DNA from: Gemmatimonadota bacterium
GTDB taxonomy: Bacteria > Latescibacterota > UBA2968
Assembly (NCBI GenBank): GCA_002727195.1
Contig: PBWH01000006.1
Location: 725,151-789,150, forward strand
DNA: 64,000 nucleotides
Reading direction: 5' to 3'
Shown: positions 1-7,236 of the stretch, one piece after another
Numbering within the stretch: position 1 is the first letter of the stretch
Layout: the number at the start of each line of letters is the position of its first letter
Position numbers and translations under genes: made by a program
Notes under the pieces: model-generated
The model's database searches: none
What the model was told of the DNA's origin: nothing
What the model saw: the letters and a program-made list of their open reading frames with translations, nothing else

Positions 1-840
1 GACCGGTCGATCACGAAGGGGCGGAATAATCCGTTCGGAGGCGCGCATCAGGAGTTCCAGGTCGATCAAGAGGGCGGAACCCATTGTGGGGGCGGTGACC
101 GTATATTCGTTCTGACGGACGGTATCGCCATCCACTTCGTAGATCCGGTATGGATGCGGGGGCTGGCAGAAGGCGCGCGCCGTCGCATACCACGTGTCGC
201 CGTGCCGTGTCATATCCTGGCCCGAGTGGTAGTGTCCGCTCAAGGAGAGCAGCACTTTTCCAGATGATGCGGTCCGATCCTGCAAGTCGACGGATTCGCG
301 ATACGAGTGCGGATAGCCCTCGTTGCGCTCAGGCCAAACCATGTAGTGCTGGATGTGGATCTGCGGGGTCGGGTCGTCGTCGTTCAGGACCTGCTCAAAT
401 CGGTCACGCTGTTCGCCGAGGCGTTCTGCCTGATTGTCCCCGACCTCGTCGTCGAAGAACGTGACGAATCGGTGATCGCCGATCCGGAGATCTCTTGGCG
501 CATCGAGAAAGACATCCCTGAAGGCATCCGGTTGGTCGTGATTCCCGTGGCAGATCAGTATCGGGCAACCGACACTGTCCAGGATATCCCGCAACATCTG
601 AAGATCCTGGCGCACCATGTCGATCATCTGTGGGTCGTCCATCCCGTAGAATGGGGCGTCGACTAGGTCTCCCGTGACGGCCAGGACGTCGGGATCGTGA
701 GAGCGGATCTCGGCAACGGCTCGTGCGAGCAGGTCCGGGAGCAATCGTGCCCGGCGTTCGAGGATCTGCGGATGTCCCGGGACGCGGCGGCGGGTGTGGA
801 AGTCGGAGATGTGAGCGATTCGCATACGTTTCGGTTCCAT
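1..840 (-). CDS. metallophosphoesterase (3' end cut by window edge)
   Basis: The minus strand is open from 840 to the window start and translates as a calcineurin-like phosphoesterase. I see the metal-binding series in order: ISDFH near the N-terminus, TGDLVD around residue 55, CHGNHD around residue 90 and SGHYHSG around residue 195. The family uses a dinuclear metal centre to cleave phosphomonoesters or diesters; the substrate here is unknown. The start could be the ATG at 840 (MEPKRMRIAHIS) or the in-frame ATG at 825. There is no signal peptide, so it is likely cytoplasmic. The protein continues beyond base 1, so its total length is unknown. It is divergent from the peroxiredoxin gene. Confidence 0.85.
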   Translation of the reverse strand, partial: MEPKRMRIAHISDFHTRRRVPGHPQILERRARLLPDLLARAVAEIRSHDPDVLAVTGDLVDAPFYGMDDPQMIDMVRQDLQMLRDILDSVGCPILICHGNHDQPDAFRDVFLDAPRDLRIGDHRFVTFFDDEVGDNQAERLGEQRDRFEQVLNDDDPTPQIHIQHYMVWPERNEGYPHSYRESVDLQDRTASSGKVLLSLSGHYHSGQDMTRHGDTWYATARAFCQPPHPYRIYEVDGDTVRQNEYTVTAPTMGSALLIDLELLMRASERIIPPLRDRPV

Positions 841-979
841 TGGGGCCGAATGATGCCACGGGGGGCTCCTGTTGTCAAAGATAGGGAGCGAATTCGCTGG
901 ATATCGCGGGCGGGGTGTGCTACCATCGTGAGGCACCCGGAGTGGCCGGGAGCGCAAATTCGCAACGGAGGCGAACAAT

Positions 980-1420
980 ATGCTTAATGTTGGCGATCAG
1001 GCACCGGACTTCGAGGTTCTCGATCACGAGGGCAACACGGTCCGGCTGAGCGACTACAGCGGCAAGACCGTCGTGCTGTGGTTCTATCCACGCGCCAGTA
1101 CCGGTGGCTGAACGGCTCAAGGCCAGGGGTTCCGTGATCGAATCCAAGACTTTGAAGCGAAAGACGTCCAGATTCTGGGCTGCAGCACCGATGATGTCGC
1201 GGCGAACAAGAAATTCGCGGACAACCAGTCCTTCCCATACCCTCTGCTTTGTGACACCGAGCGGGAGGTCTGCCTGGCGTTTGGCAGTTGCGCCTTGAAG
1301 GAGGATGGGGCGGCGAAGCGGACCACCTTTGTGATAGGTCCGGATGGCACGATCGCTCAGGCAATCGGCGACGTGAATGCCCGAGAGAATCCGCAGCAGG
1401 TATTGGATCTGCTGTCATAA
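980..1420 (+). CDS. peroxiredoxin (AhpC/TSA, BCP-like) with in-frame TGA at the peroxidatic site: probable selenoprotein
   Basis: Reading from ATG 980 (GGAGG at 967-971) to TAA 1418-1420 gives 146 codons with one internal TGA at codon 44. Residues 1-43 run MLNVGDQAPDFEV... to WFYPRASTGG, then TGA, then TAQGQGFRDR and the rest of a normal BCP-type peroxiredoxin (TTFVIGPDGTIA near the C-terminus). The TGA sits exactly where the family has its catalytic Cys (TPGCT-type motif), and homology continues in the same frame, so this is not a frameshift. Known bacterial peroxiredoxins carry selenocysteine at this site. Sec insertion is therefore inferred; the alternative is a Cys-to-stop point mutation. 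Function would be reduction of peroxides by a thiol/selenol cycle in the cytoplasm. Further Cys occur downstream (LGCS, LLCD, VCLAFGSC). Confidence 0.85.
1109..1111 (+). other. in-frame TGA, predicted selenocysteine codon
   Basis: Codon 44 of the peroxiredoxin at 980-1420. It replaces the peroxidatic Cys codon while flanking residues (STGG before, TAQGQGFRD after) match the family. Sec decoding would need selA, selB, selC and selD elsewhere in the genome; none is in this window. Confidence 0.75.
1127..1145 (+). promoter_or_regulatory. candidate bacterial SECIS hairpin
   Basis: Bases 1127-1132 (gggttc) pair with 1140-1145 (gaatcc) over six base pairs, one of them G-U, leaving a 7-nt loop (cgtgatc). 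The loop starts 21 nt after the TGA and has G as its second base. From memory, the bacterial SECIS model wants an apical loop about 16-37 nt after UGA and a G in the first two loop positions, so it fits. A competing hairpin (acgg 1112-1115 with ccgt 1132-1135) is possible. No folding energy was computed. Confidence 0.45.
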
Positions 1421-1575
1421 GCGAGCGAGGGGCGCAAGTCGCCCCTCGTTTTCGTTTACGTCGGTTGACTCGCCAAACCGAGCGGGCTATACTTCAGATG
1501 CATAAACAGATGTTGATCTAGTTTTGTGGTGAGAGCGGCGCCGTGTGCGCGCGTCGTTTTTCAAGGAGGTGTCTT

Positions 1576-2205
1576 GTGGCTGACGAAACGAGACAGTCCG
1601 AAAGATACTCCGGGATCTCTCGGCGAGGGTTCCTGAAGGGCGTCGGTACGGGTGCCGCGGCAACGGGTTTGCTGACCACGATCGAACCGTCGACCGCCGA
1701 GGCTGCCCGAACCAAATCGCAAGGTCCGGGGGCGATGAAGCTGTCGCTGAAGGTGAACGGTCAGGTCCATCGCACGGAGGCGGAACCGCGCCACGTTCTG
1801 CTCGATGTCCTCAGGCAGAACTTGGATATCACGGGGCCGAAACCGATCTGTGAGCGCGGCGCGTGTGGAGGATGCACGGTGCTCGTCGACGGTGAACCGG
1901 TGTATTCCTGCATGATGCTCGCGATCGACGTCGTCGGGAAGGAGATCACGACCGTCGAAGGTCTGGCGGACGGGGAGAAGTTGGACCCGGTCCAGGAAGC
2001 GTTCATCGAGCACGACGCCCTGATGTGTGGTTTCTGCACACCGGGCTTCCTGATGTCGGTTCGCGCGCTGATCGACCGAAATCCCAACCCGTCGTTGGAC
2101 GACGTGAAGGAAGCGGTCGCCGGGAATACGTGCCGGTGTGGTACCTATCCGAGGGTATTCGAGGCAGCCTTGAAGGCAGCCAAGATCACGAGAGGGGAGG
2201 CCTGA
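1576..2205 (+). CDS. Tat-exported (2Fe-2S) subunit of a PaoABC-type molybdenum aldehyde oxidoreductase
   Basis: The small iron-sulfur subunit of a xanthine-oxidase-family enzyme; it passes electrons from the molybdenum centre to FAD. GTG 1576 is chosen because AAGGAGGT lies at 1563-1570; the protein is 209 residues. A twin-arginine signal (SRRGFLKG, residues 14-21) precedes a hydrophobic Ala/Gly stretch, so the enzyme should work in the periplasm. The N-terminal plant-ferredoxin-type cluster motif is seen as CERGACGGC, and the second cluster ligands as CGFCTPG and NTCRCGTY. Order (2Fe-2S, Mo, FAD here) differs from E. coli paoABC, but the extra 4Fe-4S ligands in the FAD subunit and the Tat signal point to that type. 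It is followed immediately by the molybdenum subunit at 2207. Confidence 0.93.
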   Translation: MADETRQSERYSGISRRGFLKGVGTGAAATGLLTTIEPSTAEAARTKSQGPGAMKLSLKVNGQVHRTEAEPRHVLLDVLRQNLDITGPKPICERGACGGCTVLVDGEPVYSCMMLAIDVVGKEITTVEGLADGEKLDPVQEAFIEHDALMCGFCTPGFLMSVRALIDRNPNPSLDDVKEAVAGNTCRCGTYPRVFEAALKAAKITRGEA

Positions 2206-2206
2206 T

Positions 2207-4318
2207 ATGGCAGAGATGCAGGAGTGGGGCCCCCGTACCCTGACTGGCAAAGATATCACGCGGATCGACGCGGTCGAGAAGGTCACAGGGCGTGCTCGGT
2301 ATACGTATGACGTGAATCTGCCCGGGCTGCTGATCGGCCGTGTACTTCGTTCACCGCATCCGCACGCGAAGGTGGTTAGCGTCGACCTGACTGCCGCAGC
2401 CAACCATCCGCAGGTCAAAGCGGTTCTGGACTTCGAGAAGAAGACGGTTCGGTATGCGGGCGAGGAAGTCGCCGCCGTCGCCGCAGAAACAGTTGAGGGC
2501 GCCGAAGAGGCGCTCAAGCTGATCAAGGTCGAATACGAGATCCTGCCGTTCAGCGTCGTTGAAGAGCAGTCAATGGCCCCCGGGGCACCGGAGATCCATC
2601 CACAAGGAAACGTGGTCGTCCCGGAGAGACGGCAGCGTGAACGGGGGGATCTCGTGGCCGGTTTTTCGGAAGCCGATGCCGTGGTCGAGCAGACCTACCG
2701 GACGCAGGTGCAGACGCACAACTCGCTCGAGACGCACGGCGCGACGGCGCTGTGGGAAGGCGACCAGCTCACGGTTTACAGCTCGACGCAGGGCGTGGTC
2801 GGCGTGCGTGACCAACTGGCCAAATACTTCAAGATTCCGGCCTTCCAGGTACGGGTGCTGACAGAGCACCTTGGCGGTGGCTTTGGCAGCAAGTTTGGCC
2901 CCGGCGTGGAGGGCATGTGCTCGGCCCGGCTGTCGAAGGCGGCCGGCGGCCTACCGGTTCGCCTGATGATGACGCGGAAGGAAGAAAATCTCTGCGTGGG
3001 GAACCGGCCGTCGGCGATCATGAAACTGAAGGTGGGGGCGACGAAGGACGGGAAGCTGACGGCCTTCGACTCCTACACCTACGGGACGGGCGGAATCGGA
3101 GGCGTCGGGAACATACCGCTTCCTTACGTGTTCAGGGATATTCCGAACCTCAAGAGCGCGCTCCACGACGTCCACACGAACGCGGGCGGTGCCAGGGCAA
3201 TGCGTGCTCCCGGCCATCCACAGGCCGCGTTTGCGATGGACATGGCGCTGGACGAGTTGGCCTACAAGCTGGGGATCGATCCGATCGAAATCCGGATGGC
3301 CAACAACTGTCGGAACAAAGAGACCCGGGACGAGCAGCTTCGGATCGGGGCCAAGGAAATCGGATGGGAGCGGCGGAACAAGGTGCCAGGTGTCGGTGAC
3401 GGCCCGATCAAGCGGGGTGTCGGTTTCGGATGTGGAGAGTGGGGAGGAAGCGGTCGGAAGGGTACGTTCGCGGAAGTCGTGATCAATCCGGACGGTTCGG
3501 TCGACGCCAAGAGCGCCACCCAGGATATCGGGACCGGGACGCGAACCCTGATCGCGATGATCGCGGCCGAGGAACTCGGACTGGAGCTCGATCAGGTCCG
3601 CGCTCACCTCGGTGACACGAACTATCCACCGGGGCGCGCCAGCGGGGGCAGCACGACCGCACCGTCGACGGCTCCCGCCGTGAAGGCGGCAGCCCGGAAG
3701 GCGAAAGGACAGCTGTTCGAGAAGCTGGCTCCGGAATTCCGGGTGCCTGCTTCCGAACTGCGCACCGTGAATGGGCGTGTGGTCGCCTCGAATGGTGAGT
3801 CTAAGAGCTGGACGGAAGCGACCCAGTCAGCGCTCGGTGTCCAGCCGATCGTCGTTGTTTCGGAGTTCGAGGACGGGTTTTCGGGTGCCGATGTCGCCGG
3901 CGTACACTTCGCCGAGGTCGAGGTCGACACGGAGACGGGGCGGATCCAGCCAATCAAGATCGTCGCTGTGAACGATTGCGGTCTCGTCGTGAACAAGCTT
4001 CTGGCCGAAAGCCAGGTGAACGGCGGTGTGATCGGTGGGATCAGCTATGCGCTGCTCGAAGACCGGGTCCTGGATCCGCACGTCGGGGTGATGGTAAACC
4101 CTGGCCTCGAGCACTACAAGATAGCCGGCGCGATGGAGATGCCCGAGATCGTACCGATTATGATGGACATGCCGGAACGAGGTGTGATCGGGCTCGGTGA
4201 ACCGGCCCGCATCCCGACCGCAGGCGCGATCGCCAACGCCGTCTACAACGCGATCGGTGTTCCAATTCGAGAGCTGCCCATGACACCTGACAAGGTGCTT
4301 GCGGCTCTGTCCGCGTGA
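2207..4318 (+). CDS. molybdopterin-binding catalytic subunit of aldehyde oxidoreductase (PaoC/YagR-like)
   Basis: 703 residues, close to the ~730 of E. coli PaoC. It holds the molybdenum cytosine dinucleotide-type active site and oxidises the aldehyde or N-heterocycle. Family landmarks are the N-terminal a/b hammerhead domain (residues about 10-110), LGGGFGSKF near residue 222, RAMRAPGHPQ near 330, QDIGTGTRT near 440 and the base-catalyst motif GLGEPARIPTAG at 662-673, with Glu665 as the expected catalytic Glu. ATG 2207 lies one base after the upstream stop, so translation is coupled. It has no signal peptide and presumably rides out with the Tat-tagged small subunit, as in the E. coli enzyme. 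Substrate cannot be read from the sequence. Confidence 0.93.
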   Translation: MAEMQEWGPRTLTGKDITRIDAVEKVTGRARYTYDVNLPGLLIGRVLRSPHPHAKVVSVDLTAAANHPQVKAVLDFEKKTVRYAGEEVAAVAAETVEGAEEALKLIKVEYEILPFSVVEEQSMAPGAPEIHPQGNVVVPERRQRERGDLVAGFSEADAVVEQTYRTQVQTHNSLETHGATALWEGDQLTVYSSTQGVVGVRDQLAKYFKIPAFQVRVLTEHLGGGFGSKFGPGVEGMCSARLSKAAGGLPVRLMMTRKEENLCVGNRPSAIMKLKVGATKDGKLTAFDSYTYGTGGIGGVGNIPLPYVFRDIPNLKSALHDVHTNAGGARAMRAPGHPQAAFAMDMALDELAYKLGIDPIEIRMANNCRNKETRDEQLRIGAKEIGWERRNKVPGVGDGPIKRGVGFGCGEWGGSGRKGTFAEVVINPDGSVDAKSATQDIGTGTRTLIAMIAAEELGLELDQVRAHLGDTNYPPGRASGGSTTAPSTAPAVKAAARKAKGQLFEKLAPEFRVPASELRTVNGRVVASNGESKSWTEATQSALGVQPIVVVSEFEDGFSGADVAGVHFAEVEVDTETGRIQPIKIVAVNDCGLVVNKLLAESQVNGGVIGGISYALLEDRVLDPHVGVMVNPGLEHYKIAGAMEMPEIVPIMMDMPERGVIGLGEPARIPTAGAIANAVYNAIGVPIRELPMTPDKVLAALSA

Positions 4319-4334
4319 CCAAGGAGACTGTGAC

Positions 4335-5336
4335 GTGAATCCATTCGAGTATGTCAGTCCTGAAAAGGTGGAAGACGTTCCCGGGCTCCTGAATCGGAGG
4401 CGGGGACGCAAAACGGCCTTGATGGCCGGTGGTATCGATCTGCTCGGGGAGATGAAGGACAATCTGGCTGAGCCCGAGCGGGTGGTGAATCTGAAGTCGA
4501 TACCCGAGTTGAAATACATCAAGCACGAGAAAGATGGACTTCGGATCGGGGCCACGACGACGCTGACCGAGATCGTCGAAGATGAGAGGATCGTTGAGAC
4601 CTACACGGCCCTGGCCGAAGCCGCCGAATCTGTGGCGTCAGTCCAGATCCGGAATGTCGGTACGATCGGTGGCAACCTGTGTCAGCGGCCACGGTGCTGG
4701 TACTACAGGGCGGAAGAGTATGTCTGCTTGAAGAAGGGCGGCTGGCAGTGCTTCGCATATGAAGGCAACAACAAGTACAACGCGATCATCGCCGGCGGGC
4801 CCAGTTACATCGTTCATCCGTCGGACTGTGCGCCAGCGCTGATCGCACTGGGGGCGAGCGTGAAGGTCCACGGACCGAGAGGCGAGAAGGAGATTCCTCT
4901 GGTCGAGTTCTTCGTTCACCCGGAGGAGCGGCTGAATCACGAGACGGTCCTCCGGCCGAATGAGGTTGTGACCGAGGTGATCGTCCCGAAACCGGCCAAA
5001 GGCACGCGGAGCACGTACCTCAAGTTCAAAGAAAAAGGCTCGATGGACTGGGCGCTGTCTGCGGTGGCTGCCGTGGCGGAGGTCGACGGTGGACAGATCA
5101 AGTCGTCTAGTGTCGTGCTCGGCGGTGTCGCTCCGATGCCCTGGACGGTGGATGCCGCGCCCGGAATCCTTAACGGGAAGAAACCCGATTCTGAAACCCT
5201 CGAGGCTCTCGCCGATGCTGCCGTGGCGGACGCCGAGCCGCTCGAGCACAACGGCTACAAAGTTCCTCTGACCCGCACCCTCGTGAAACGTGCGGTCCAG
5301 GGCGTCGTCGACGGAAGGAGGTCGTCACGTGGCTGA
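4335..5336 (+). CDS. FAD-binding subunit with extra [4Fe-4S] motif (PaoB/YagS-like)
   Basis: Carries FAD and takes electrons from the 2Fe-2S subunit. GTG 4335 follows AAGGAG at 4321-4326 and gives 333 residues. FAD-family signatures are LMAGGIDLL near residue 30 and IRNVGTIGGNL before residue 116. A Cys-rich insert directly after that signature has Cys at 116, 121, 131 and 139 (CQRPRC ... VC ... QC), the pattern that in E. coli PaoB binds an additional [4Fe-4S] cluster; most xanthine dehydrogenase FAD subunits lack it. The gene ends at 5336, overlapping the next small gene by 8 bases. This insert is my main reason for calling the enzyme PaoABC-type rather than CO dehydrogenase-type. Confidence 0.9.
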   Translation: MNPFEYVSPEKVEDVPGLLNRRRGRKTALMAGGIDLLGEMKDNLAEPERVVNLKSIPELKYIKHEKDGLRIGATTTLTEIVEDERIVETYTALAEAAESVASVQIRNVGTIGGNLCQRPRCWYYRAEEYVCLKKGGWQCFAYEGNNKYNAIIAGGPSYIVHPSDCAPALIALGASVKVHGPRGEKEIPLVEFFVHPEERLNHETVLRPNEVVTEVIVPKPAKGTRSTYLKFKEKGSMDWALSAVAAVAEVDGGQIKSSSVVLGGVAPMPWTVDAAPGILNGKKPDSETLEALADAAVADAEPLEHNGYKVPLTRTLVKRAVQGVVDGRRSSRG

Positions 5337-5568
5337 TACCAAAGGAACGACGGGAAAGTCACGGGTCTTCTGCACGAACCTGGCGACCAAGCGATCGTTT
5401 GTGTCAGATCTCCCTCCTGCGTCCTATCTGGCTGAGGAGACGGCGACCACGGGATACTGGTGTATTCGCACGATGGGGCCCATTGGCCCGGATGACGGGT
5501 TCGCCTGCCCGGGTGAATGCGGTGCCCATCGGGATTGCTTCGAGCCGAATATCAAACCGTCAGTCTAG
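5329..5568 (+). CDS. small Cys-rich protein encoded in the aldehyde oxidoreductase operon
   Basis: 79 residues from GTG 5329, preceded by GGAAGGAGG (5313-5321) inside the end of the FAD-subunit gene and overlapping it by 8 bases, so clearly co-translated. I do not recognise a family. Cys residues lie at 15, 45, 60, 64 and 70; the last part reads WCIRTMGPIGPDDG then FACPGECGAHRDCFEP, which could bind a metal or cluster. There is no signal peptide or membrane segment. Position as the last gene before a strong terminator suggests an accessory or maturation role for the Mo enzyme, but that is inference from context only. Confidence 0.75.
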   Translation: MADTKGTTGKSRVFCTNLATKRSFVSDLPPASYLAEETATTGYWCIRTMGPIGPDDGFACPGECGAHRDCFEPNIKPSV

Positions 5569-5593
5569 TAGAGGTGCAGAAAGTTGTCATTCA

Positions 5594-5625
5594 GGGGCCG
5601 CAGCCTTCGGGTTGCGGCCCTTTTT
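5594..5625 (+). terminator. Rho-independent terminator of the Pao-like operon
   Basis: Hairpin ggggccgcagcc / gttgcggccc with a ttcgg loop region, followed by five T at 5621-5625. It lies 26 bases after the small Cys-rich gene. Confidence 0.88.
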
Positions 5626-5782
5626 AGTTTCTCTTTGTAAAGGTAATTTTTTGTAAATAAAACAGTTTGGGTGAATTTCTCGCGGGGAAATCTTTCTGGC
5701 CCGGCGCGGGACCGGGTAGCCGTGTTGCAACTTGCTGGCGAGCGGGCTATCATGGTGGTGAACCCTTAGGGAGGGATCCCCC

Positions 5783-6385
5783 GTGGCAGACGAAGAATGG
5801 GGCAGTGTCTTTGACGTCGATACGCGAGAGAGCGAGGATATCGTCCACGTTCTCTCCCGGGCACGACTGTTTCAGGACCTTGCGACAGACGAACTGCTGA
5901 AGCTGGCGCCGATTCTTCACCATCGCGACTTCTTTCCGCGAGAGGTGATCGTCCAGCAGGGCGCGCCAGGCGCCGGACTGTATTTCATCATGTCGGGATC
6001 CGCCGATGTGGTCCTCCACGACGCGAAGGGGGAGGACATCTTGCTGGCGAATCTCGGTGAGGGCAGGATGTTCGGAGAGATTTCGCTCGTCGATGGTGCG
6101 CCTCGCACCGCCAGCGTCATCTCCACCACGCGTTCGCACGTCCTGGGATTCTTCCGAGCCGACCTGATGGACCTGATCGAGCACTCTCCGGGCCCTGGTT
6201 TCAAGATCCTCTACCGTCTGACCCAACTCCTCCAGGAAAAAGTGACTGAATCAGTGACGGATTATCGGTCACTGGAGCGCGCCATTCGTCGTCGCCGCCG
6301 TCCACCCGAGACAGCAACGAATGGCGCTCCCGCAGGCGGCTCGCTTGCGCACGATCCGGCTGAACGTGAACGCGTGACAGACTGA
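5783..6385 (+). CDS. cyclic-nucleotide-binding-domain protein (no DNA-binding domain seen)
   Basis: 200 residues starting at GTG 5783 after GGGAGGG. Residues about 15-145 form a Crp-type cNMP-binding beta-barrel: GAPGAGLYFIMSGSADVVL and the phosphate-binding cassette FGEISLVDGAPRTASV with the expected Arg. Unlike Crp/Fnr regulators, no helix-turn-helix follows; the tail (ERAIRRRRRPPE... ) is short, basic and probably disordered. It may therefore be a ligand-sensing partner rather than a transcription factor. It stands alone between the Pao terminator and phoB. Confidence 0.85.
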   Translation: MADEEWGSVFDVDTRESEDIVHVLSRARLFQDLATDELLKLAPILHHRDFFPREVIVQQGAPGAGLYFIMSGSADVVLHDAKGEDILLANLGEGRMFGEISLVDGAPRTASVISTTRSHVLGFFRADLMDLIEHSPGPGFKILYRLTQLLQEKVTESVTDYRSLERAIRRRRRPPETATNGAPAGGSLAHDPAERERVTD

Positions 6386-6414
6386 TCGCCGTAGAATCGC
6401 CATACTCCCGCGCT

Positions 6415-6432
6415 TTGTAACCGAAATGACAC
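6415..6432 (+). promoter_or_regulatory. possible Pho box upstream of phoB
   Basis: Two 7-mers, ttgtaac (6415-6421) and atgacac (6426-6432), are 4 bp apart, the 11-bp repeat period of PhoB sites. The match is weaker than that at 10647-10675. Autoregulation of phoBR by PhoB would be expected. Confidence 0.4.
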
Positions 6433-6542
6433 GTTCCGTTCATACCTTGAACGTGTCGGCGGTCATCAACCTGCATAGATACGTCTCCCCACGCCGACGA
6501 ACAGGTTGATTTCAGCTCTTTGTTCCGAAGGACACTCAGGCT

Positions 6543-7235
6543 ATGGAGAAAATTCTGGTCCTTGAGGATGAGCCAGATATCCTCGGCATGGTCCAGTACA
6601 ACCTTGAGCGAGCCGGGTTCGAGGTGCGTACGGCTGAGGATGGAGAAACTGGGCTCGAACTGGTCCGGAGCGAATCACCCTCGCTGTTGATTCTCGATTT
6701 AATGCTACCGGGGATCGATGGGCTCGATGTCTGCAAATCGTTGAAGAGCGATGCGGCGACGAAAGACCTGCCTGTTCTGATGCTGACCGCTCGGAAGGAC
6801 GAGGTGGACCGAATCCTGGGATTCGAACTCGGTGCCGATGACTACGTTGTGAAGCCGTTCTCTCCGCGGGAGCTCATACTCCGGGTGCGAGCGATCCTGC
6901 GACGCGCCGGCGGAGAGGCGGATGAGACAGAAGCGGACATCCAGTATGGGGGGCTCCGCATCAGTCGGACTGCCCATCAGGTTTGGATCGATGAGAAACC
7001 TCTGGCACTGACGGCGACAGAGTTCAAGCTACTCACGACGCTCATTGACCGTAAGGGACGTGTGCAGACGCGTGAGGATCTGCTGGATACCGTCTGGGGC
7101 TACGAGTATGCCGGGTATGGGCGGACCGTTGACACGCACGTGAGGCGATTGAGGGAGAAGTTGGGCCCTTTGAGTAGCATGATCGAGACGGTTCGAGGTG
7201 TCGGATATCGGTTTAGCGGGATAGAGGAGACCTGA
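6543..7235 (+). CDS. phoB: phosphate regulon response regulator PhoB
   Basis: 230 residues, an OmpR/PhoB-type regulator: receiver domain at 1-120 with phospho-acceptor Asp52 in [10 protein letters not shown], conserved Lys in VKPFSPREL near 105, and winged-helix DNA-binding domain at about 135-230 ([34 protein letters not shown]). ATG 6543 follows a GAAGGAC site. It is one base upstream of the kinase gene and next to a pst operon and a porin, so PhoB is more likely than another OmpR-type regulator. It should bind the Pho boxes in this window under phosphate starvation. Confidence 0.92.
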   Translation: MEKILVLEDEPDILGMVQYNLERAGFEVRTAEDGETGLELVRSESPSLLILDLMLPGIDGLDVCKSLKSDAATKDLPVLMLTARKDEVDRILGFELGADDYVVKPFSPRELILRVRAILRRAGGEADETEADIQYGGLRISRTAHQVWIDEKPLALTATEFKLLTTLIDRKGRVQTREDLLDTVWGYEYAGYGRTVDTHVRRLREKLGPLSSMIETVRGVGYRFSGIEET

Positions 7236-7236
7236 G

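Noticed and set aside
1561-2526. 321-residue open frame antisense to the 2Fe-2S and Mo subunit genes
   Set aside because: It is a shadow of high-GC coding sequence: low-complexity, Arg/Ser-rich, no family resemblance, and the plus strand has clear genes.
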